Shown here: positions 5,773 through 9,918 of the stretch, in pieces
Layout of the letters: each line of letters begins with the position of its first letter
How positions within the stretch are numbered: position 1 is the first letter of the stretch
DNA from: Anaerolineae bacterium
GTDB taxonomy: Bacteria; Chloroflexota; Anaerolineae; 4572-78; NAK82
Assembly (NCBI GenBank): GCA_025062175.1
Contig: JANXAX010000065.1
Location: forward strand, 1-9,918
DNA: 9,918 nucleotides
Reading direction: 5' to 3'
Notes under the pieces: model-generated
Database searches by the model: none
What the model was told of the DNA's origin: nothing
What the model saw: only the letters and a program-made list of their open reading frames with translations
Made by a program: the position numbers and the translations under genes

Positions 5773-7182
5773 ATGAACGCGGAAGAGCTGCGCAAACTCC
5801 CTGCCGTGTCCCGCCTGCTGGAACTGCCCGAGGCCCGAGCGCTTATCGCCCAACATGGGCATACGCGCGTGACCGAGGCACTGCGCATCGCCCTACACGC
5901 AGCACGGCAGGCGATCCGTTCCGGGGACGTGGCGCCATCACCGGATAGGTTGCTAGCTAACGCCGCCCAACATCTATTTGTTGCGCTGGCTCCCAGCTTA
6001 GTTCCTGTTATCAACGCGAGCGGGGTGATCATCCATACTAACTTAGGACGCGCTCCGCTTTCTGAACGCGCGCGTCACGCGGCCGCTCGTGTCGCTGCCG
6101 GCTACTGTAACCTGGAATACGATTTGACAACAGGCGAACGTGGCTCACGCTATGTCCACGCCGCACGTCTGTTGAAACAGCTCACCGGTGCCGAGGATGC
6201 CCTCGTGGTCAACAATAATGCCGCTGCGGTGCTGTTGGTATTAAGCGCGCTGGCGCGTGACCGCGAGGTGTTGATCAGCCGCAGTCAGCTGGTGGAGATC
6301 GGAGGTGGCTTCCGCATCCCCGATGTGATGCGTCAAAGCGGAGCTCGCTTGGTCGAGGTGGGCACCACGAACCGCACCTACGTGCACGATTATGCCGAGG
6401 CTTTGCATCCGGCAAACACGGCTCTCATTTTGCGCGTGCACCATAGCAATTTCATCTTGAGCGGATTTGTCCATGAGCCAAGCCTGCAGGAATTGGTGGC
6501 GTTAGGCGAAGAACATGGGATACCGGTTGTGGACGACTTAGGCAGCGGCAGCCTGCTGGACACGCAACAGTTTGGCCTGGCCCACGAGCCCACGATTCAA
6601 GAGAGCCTTGCGGCCGGCGCGGCGCTGGTCACTGCCAGTGGAGATAAACTGCTCGGAGGTCCTCAGGCGGGTCTCATTCTGGGGAAGGCAGAGCTTATTG
6701 CGCGCCTGCGTCGCCATCCCCTAGCACGTGCCCTTCGGGTGGACAAGACGACTCTGGCCGCATTAGAGGCAACATTGCGGAGCTACCTGGAGGGACGGGC
6801 TCTCGAAGAGCTGCCTGTCTGGCGCATGATCGCGGCACAGCCAGAGACGCTGCGACGACGTGTACAACGGTGGCAACGCCGATTGCACGCATGGGGCGTG
6901 AAGAATACTACCGTGATCCCCACCCAGGCAACGGTTGGGGGTGGCAGCTTACCCGGTCAGCAATTGCCTTCCTGGGCATTGGCACTCGCATCTCCTTCAC
7001 CAGACAGACTGGCACGCCATTTGCGTCAGCCTCCGCAAGGCAGAACCCCCGTGATTGCCCGGATCGAAGAAGGATATGTCTTGCTCGACGCACGCACAGT
7101 CCTCCCTGAGCAAGACGGGGAATTGCTAGTTACGTTGCATCTGGCGCTCAGCGACGTCCCGCCAGGATCTGGGACGAACTGA
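5773..7182 (+). CDS. selA: L-seryl-tRNA(Sec) selenium transferase SelA
   Basis: SelA is the bacterial PLP-dependent selenocysteine synthase, converting seryl-tRNA(Sec) to selenocysteinyl-tRNA(Sec) with selenophosphate. The 469 residues are close to the E. coli length (463). The N-terminal tRNA-binding part starts with the typical ELRKLPAVSRLLE. The core shows INASGVIIHTNLGRAPLSE (80-98), ALVVNNNAAAVLL, VEIGGGFRIPDVM (174-186), VVDDLGSGS (252-260) and the PLP-lysine motif SGDKLLGGPQAGL with K292. All expected landmarks are present, so it should be functional. I start at the ATG at 5773, which has a good ribosome site, rather than the GTG at 5755. The stop touches the ATG of rsmI with no spacer, so they are almost certainly co-transcribed. 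selB, selD and tRNA-Sec are not in the window but must exist elsewhere if the pathway works. Archaeal/eukaryotic SepSecS is excluded by these motifs. Confidence 0.96.
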   Translation: MNAEELRKLPAVSRLLELPEARALIAQHGHTRVTEALRIALHAARQAIRSGDVAPSPDRLLANAAQHLFVALAPSLVPVINASGVIIHTNLGRAPLSERARHAAARVAAGYCNLEYDLTTGERGSRYVHAARLLKQLTGAEDALVVNNNAAAVLLVLSALARDREVLISRSQLVEIGGGFRIPDVMRQSGARLVEVGTTNRTYVHDYAEALHPANTALILRVHHSNFILSGFVHEPSLQELVALGEEHGIPVVDDLGSGSLLDTQQFGLAHEPTIQESLAAGAALVTASGDKLLGGPQAGLILGKAELIARLRRHPLARALRVDKTTLAALEATLRSYLEGRALEELPVWRMIAAQPETLRRRVQRWQRRLHAWGVKNTTVIPTQATVGGGSLPGQQLPSWALALASPSPDRLARHLRQPPQGRTPVIARIEEGYVLLDARTVLPEQDGELLVTLHLALSDVPPGSGTN

Positions 7183-8043
7183 ATGGGTATTCTCTATCTT
7201 GTTGCCACCCCGATCGGAAACCTTGAAGACATCACACTGCGCGCATTGCGCATCTTGCGCGAGTGTGATCTGATCGCGACGGAAGACACTCGCACGACAG
7301 GTCGGCTGCTGACCCACTTTGGGATCGAGAAACCACTGCTTAGCTACTTCGAACACAACAAGCTCCAGCGCCTCGACCAGCTGCTTGAGACATTGCGCCG
7401 GGGGAATGTGGCCTTGGTCAGTGAAGCAGGTACTCCACTTTTTTCTGATCCCGGTTACGAGCTGGTACGTGCCGCCCTGGCCGAAGGGATACCGGTAGTG
7501 CCTGTTCCTGGCCCGTCGGCCATCATCACCGCACTCTCGGTGAGCGGCCTGCCCAGTGATCGTTTCTTCTTTCTGGGTTTTCTGCCACGTCGTGCAGCGT
7601 CACGCCGCGCCCTGCTGGACGAAGTAAGCGGCATACGTGCTACGCTCGTGTGTTTCGAAGCTCCCCATCGTTTGTATGAGACGCTGGCCGATATGCAGGC
7701 AATCCTGGGCGGCAGCCGTCCTTGTGCCATCTGTCGCGAGTTGACAAAGCGCCACGAAGAAGTCTGGCGTGGCACCTTGGCAGAGGCATATGCTGTGTGG
7801 AAGGAGCGCCAGCCCCGCGGCGAGTTCACCTTAGTTGTGGGCGGTGCATCGCCATCTGTGGCTTGGGACGAGACGCGCGTCCGTGAAGCACTTGCCTCGC
7901 TCTTGAGCCAGGGCATCGACCGTAGCACCGCAGCGCGTCAAGTGGCACGTGTATCCGGTTGGTCGCGAAGGGCCGTGTACACATTGGCATTGCAGACCAG
8001 TCCCCAGCCAGAGGAAGGTGGTGAGGAGACTTCCCTGTACTAG
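7183..8043 (+). CDS. rsmI: 16S rRNA (cytidine(1402)-2'-O)-methyltransferase RsmI
   Basis: RsmI methylates the ribose of C1402 in 16S rRNA from S-adenosylmethionine. The 286-residue length equals that of the E. coli enzyme. The tetrapyrrole-methylase-like fold shows LYLVATPIGNLEDIT at 4-18, IATEDTRTTGRLL at 31-43, ALVSEAGTPLFSDPGY at 77-92, VPVPGPSAIITALSVSGLP at 106-124, FEAPHRL at 158-164, and CRELTKRHEEVWRG at 184-197, followed by GEFTLVVGG. A C-terminal helical domain (about 228-271) follows, as in full-length RsmI. The ATG directly follows the selA stop with no spacer, which suggests coupled translation. The stop codon is shared tail-to-tail with the convergent membrane gene through the palindrome CTAG, so no terminator fits between them. 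Its substrate base is the one also modified by RsmH, encoded at the other end of the window. Confidence 0.96.
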   Translation: MGILYLVATPIGNLEDITLRALRILRECDLIATEDTRTTGRLLTHFGIEKPLLSYFEHNKLQRLDQLLETLRRGNVALVSEAGTPLFSDPGYELVRAALAEGIPVVPVPGPSAIITALSVSGLPSDRFFFLGFLPRRAASRRALLDEVSGIRATLVCFEAPHRLYETLADMQAILGGSRPCAICRELTKRHEEVWRGTLAEAYAVWKERQPRGEFTLVVGGASPSVAWDETRVREALASLLSQGIDRSTAARQVARVSGWSRRAVYTLALQTSPQPEEGGEETSLY

Positions 8044-9407
8044 AGTCGGGGTAACGGATAGAGGGTGACCAATGTAGAAGCAATACGCAAGATAGGGCTG
8101 GGGAAGATACTCAATGAGACAGCCGCTAGGGAGAGGATCAGCAGCACAAAACCAGAGGTTATCGGAACTGGTGCGGAAGGTAGCACGTGAGCTCCTGTCT
8201 CATCGGCTTGCAATAATGCGAACAATGCGCGCAAATAAGCGAGCACTACTCCCAGACCTGCCAATAGAACAAGCCACGCCCAGCGTTCATCTACCTGAGC
8301 CAAATCGTGCAGTAAGAGCCAACGCCCTGCAAATCCAGCAGCTAGTGGGGTACCTGCTATCGAAAAACCCCCTATCGTCAGAGCGATGGCAGCCAATGGT
8401 TGACGCCGTCCCACGCCACGTATGTTGATCAGAGAATCCCCATCTGATCCCTTCAGAAGGGTTTCTGTTGCGATGCCCAACAGCATCAGCCCAAGCGCCC
8501 GTGTCACTAAGCTCGCATACAGCACCACAGCTCCACGGGTTCCCTGGACCGCCAATGCGATCAACAGGCAACCCAAATCAAATAGCGCGGCATATCCCAG
8601 CATCGCCCGCAGAGTGCGCTGGATGGCGGTAAACATCCCTCCAAGAGCTGCCGATGCCAACCCTATTAATAGCAGTATCTGGCCACTTTGCTCCCACCAG
8701 CCAAACCAGGTCGCTTCAGCCAATAGATGATTGAGCAGGGTCAGCACCATCATGGGAAAACCGATCAGCACCAACGCGCCAGACAGAGACGAGGAGCTGC
8801 CGAGCGTGGTCAGCACGCTATATATAGGAAAGGCAAATAACCATAGTGCGAAGCCCATCGCCAACAGAATGGCCGCTTGGGGCAAATACATAGTGTGCTC
8901 GGCGTTTTCACGATACACATCTATATGCCAAGCGGCTAACAAAAAGAAAGGCAATGCCAGGCCTATAGTCACCAGGAAGCGCCAGGCACCCCGCACCGAA
9001 TCAGGACGCTCATCCTGGATAACCGGCACGGCAGCGATCGCGGCAAGCGTCATCACCAAGCTACTGATAGCTAGATGGCGTGACATCGCGGCGATGGCGA
9101 ACAACCCTGCGATACACAACCCAAGCGGCAAAAAGTGCCGTCCCAATCGTAGGGATTGTCCCGCTACGAAGAGCCATGCCGAAGCCAGGAGATAGATCGC
9201 CAGCGTAAACTGGGTCAAGGGATCAAGCAAGAAGACGCGTCCCATTAAGTGTAAGGGATGAGTCGGAGGAAGTATAGCGGCTAGTATTCCTGTGAAGGCA
9301 GATACCAAAGCGGCCAGATAGCCTCCAAAACGCCAGCCTCGCAGCAGATAAACGGGCACCGCTGCCCCCAATGGAAGTAGGATCAGCCAGAGCGGTGGAT
9401 CAATCAC
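8040..9407 (-). CDS. Divergent NuoN/MrpD-like proton-antiporter subunit
   Basis: The 455-residue protein has about 12-13 hydrophobic helices and resembles the antiporter-like subunits of complex I, Mrp antiporters and related hydrogenases. The clearest family trace is GGFSIAGTPLAAGFAGRWLLL (346-366), matching the family's AGxPxxxGFxGK block, and QRTLRAMLGYAALFDLG (263-279), matching the DLKRLLAYSSxxHxG block. Key charged residues are missing: the helix at 112-130 has no acidic residue where the family has Glu; in the GFALWLFAFPIY block W189 stands where the lysine is expected and Y196 for the histidine; the next helix has G216 instead of lysine; the helix-8 and helix-12 lysines are R267 and R362. 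A structural or altered ion-translocating role is likely. The start is GTG at 9407, overlapping the upstream gene by 4 bp (GTGA). The name NuoN is too specific; MrpD- or hydrogenase-type is equally possible. Confidence 0.75.
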   Translation of the reverse strand: MIDPPLWLILLPLGAAVPVYLLRGWRFGGYLAALVSAFTGILAAILPPTHPLHLMGRVFLLDPLTQFTLAIYLLASAWLFVAGQSLRLGRHFLPLGLCIAGLFAIAAMSRHLAISSLVMTLAAIAAVPVIQDERPDSVRGAWRFLVTIGLALPFFLLAAWHIDVYRENAEHTMYLPQAAILLAMGFALWLFAFPIYSVLTTLGSSSSLSGALVLIGFPMMVLTLLNHLLAEATWFGWWEQSGQILLLIGLASAALGGMFTAIQRTLRAMLGYAALFDLGCLLIALAVQGTRGAVVLYASLVTRALGLMLLGIATETLLKGSDGDSLINIRGVGRRQPLAAIALTIGGFSIAGTPLAAGFAGRWLLLHDLAQVDERWAWLVLLAGLGVVLAYLRALFALLQADETGAHVLPSAPVPITSGFVLLILSLAAVSLSIFPSPILRIASTLVTLYPLPRL

Positions 9408-9918
9408 GGCCTTTCCCCCGAGAGATCACGCTCCTGGAAGGCAGCTAGATAGGAGATAGACGCAGTAAGTAACAGGTTCACGGCAGCGAGCAGAAACATG
9501 ATAGTCAGGCTAGACTCTAAGAGGGTGTACAACAGTTCAAAACCAGTTAGCGCGGTCAGCAGCCCAGGACCTGCCGGCAGAGGCTGGCCGTTTAGCATCA
9601 GCACAGTCAAACCCACTAACATTAACCAGTAGCAACTCAGCCCCACCTCGGGTGGCGTGTCTGGAAGCGGATAATCGCGCGCGAACACTGTCGTCAGCAC
9701 GAACACCAAGCACAACGCTAGGGCTCGAAAGATTAAACCAGTCCAGGACAGAGGAGGATGTGTCTCAGCTACATCTCCGGAGGACAACTGTCGAGTTACA
9801 CCAAAGTTGACGAGAACGCTCCAGCCCGACTGGCGTGCTGCGAGATAAAGCATCAGGCAGATAAGCGCGCCGACTAATACCTTGATCAGGGCAATTTCGG
9901 GCAGGACCAGCTGGGAGA
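9404..9918 (-). CDS. Hydrophobic membrane subunit, N-terminus cut by window edge
   Basis: The frame is open to the right edge: upstream of the ATG at 9853 it continues through codons reading LPEIALIKVLVGALICL, a membrane helix that carries on into MLYLAARQ, so 9853 is probably not the start. About 170 residues are visible. Some five hydrophobic helices are seen: this first one, RALALCLVFVLTTVFA, CYWLMLVGLTVLML, LLTALTGFELLYTLL and IMFLLAAVNLLLTASISYL. The first helix resembles the MbhD/MrpA-C-terminal (DUF4040) pattern, and the GFELL-containing part is faintly NuoK/MrpC-like, which would fit the order MrpC before MrpD; neither is certain. The stop overlaps the start of the antiporter-like gene by 4 bp, so the two are translationally coupled and probably form one membrane complex. 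Function is not assigned beyond a likely subunit of an ion-translocating module. Confidence 0.65.
   Translation of the reverse strand, partial: SQLVLPEIALIKVLVGALICLMLYLAARQSGWSVLVNFGVTRQLSSGDVAETHPPLSWTGLIFRALALCLVFVLTTVFARDYPLPDTPPEVGLSCYWLMLVGLTVLMLNGQPLPAGPGLLTALTGFELLYTLLESSLTIMFLLAAVNLLLTASISYLAAFQERDLSGERP

Noticed and set aside
8114..9195. Plus-strand open frames opposite the antiporter-like gene.
   Set aside because: They are antisense to a clearly membrane-helical coding sequence and show no protein-like features.

Overview
The window looks like an ordinary chromosomal segment of a bacterium, most plausibly a Chloroflexota (Anaerolineae-like) organism. This is inferred from the combination of an mraZ-rsmH cluster start, F420-biosynthesis genes, a LysM/M23 cell-wall hydrolase, a bacterial selenocysteine synthase and an Mrp/complex I-like membrane module. 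No marker fixes the taxon. No CRISPR array, tRNA, rRNA or prophage is visible.

Layout. Positions 1-976 (minus strand) hold the start of a division/cell-wall (dcw) cluster: mraZ followed by rsmH, which runs off the left edge. mraZ is preceded by a near-perfect sigma-70 promoter (TTGACA-18 bp-TATAAT), and just downstream of it lie three direct AAAGTGG-type boxes at an exact 10-bp period, very probably the MraZ operator. Positions 1101-2121 are gene-poor: an AT-rich stretch, small inverted and direct repeats, an unrecognised open frame, and the 3' part of a decayed IS982-type transposase with two compensating frameshifts. Positions 2250-5199 (plus strand) form a tight three-gene run: a secreted protein with two LysM domains and an M23 peptidase domain, then cofD and cofC, the two enzymes that build the phospholactyl-type side chain of coenzyme F420. 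Positions 5312-8043 (plus strand) form a second transcription unit with its own good promoter: a small four-helix membrane protein of unknown function, selA (L-seryl-tRNA(Sec) selenium transferase) and rsmI (16S rRNA ribose methyltransferase). Positions 8040-9918 (minus strand) carry two overlapping membrane-protein genes: a 5'-truncated hydrophobic protein and a divergent NuoN/MrpD-like antiporter subunit that lacks the usual proton-path lysines.

Connections. RsmH and RsmI, from two different transcription units, modify the same 16S rRNA base (C1402, E. coli numbering). cofD and cofC overlap by 4 bp and act consecutively in F420 assembly. selA implies that the organism decodes UGA as selenocysteine, although selB, selD and tRNA-Sec are not in the window. 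The most notable points are the MraZ box array and the degenerate antiporter-like subunit. I see no clear evidence of a wholly new system; the best candidates for new biology are the membrane module at the right end and the small membrane protein in front of selA.
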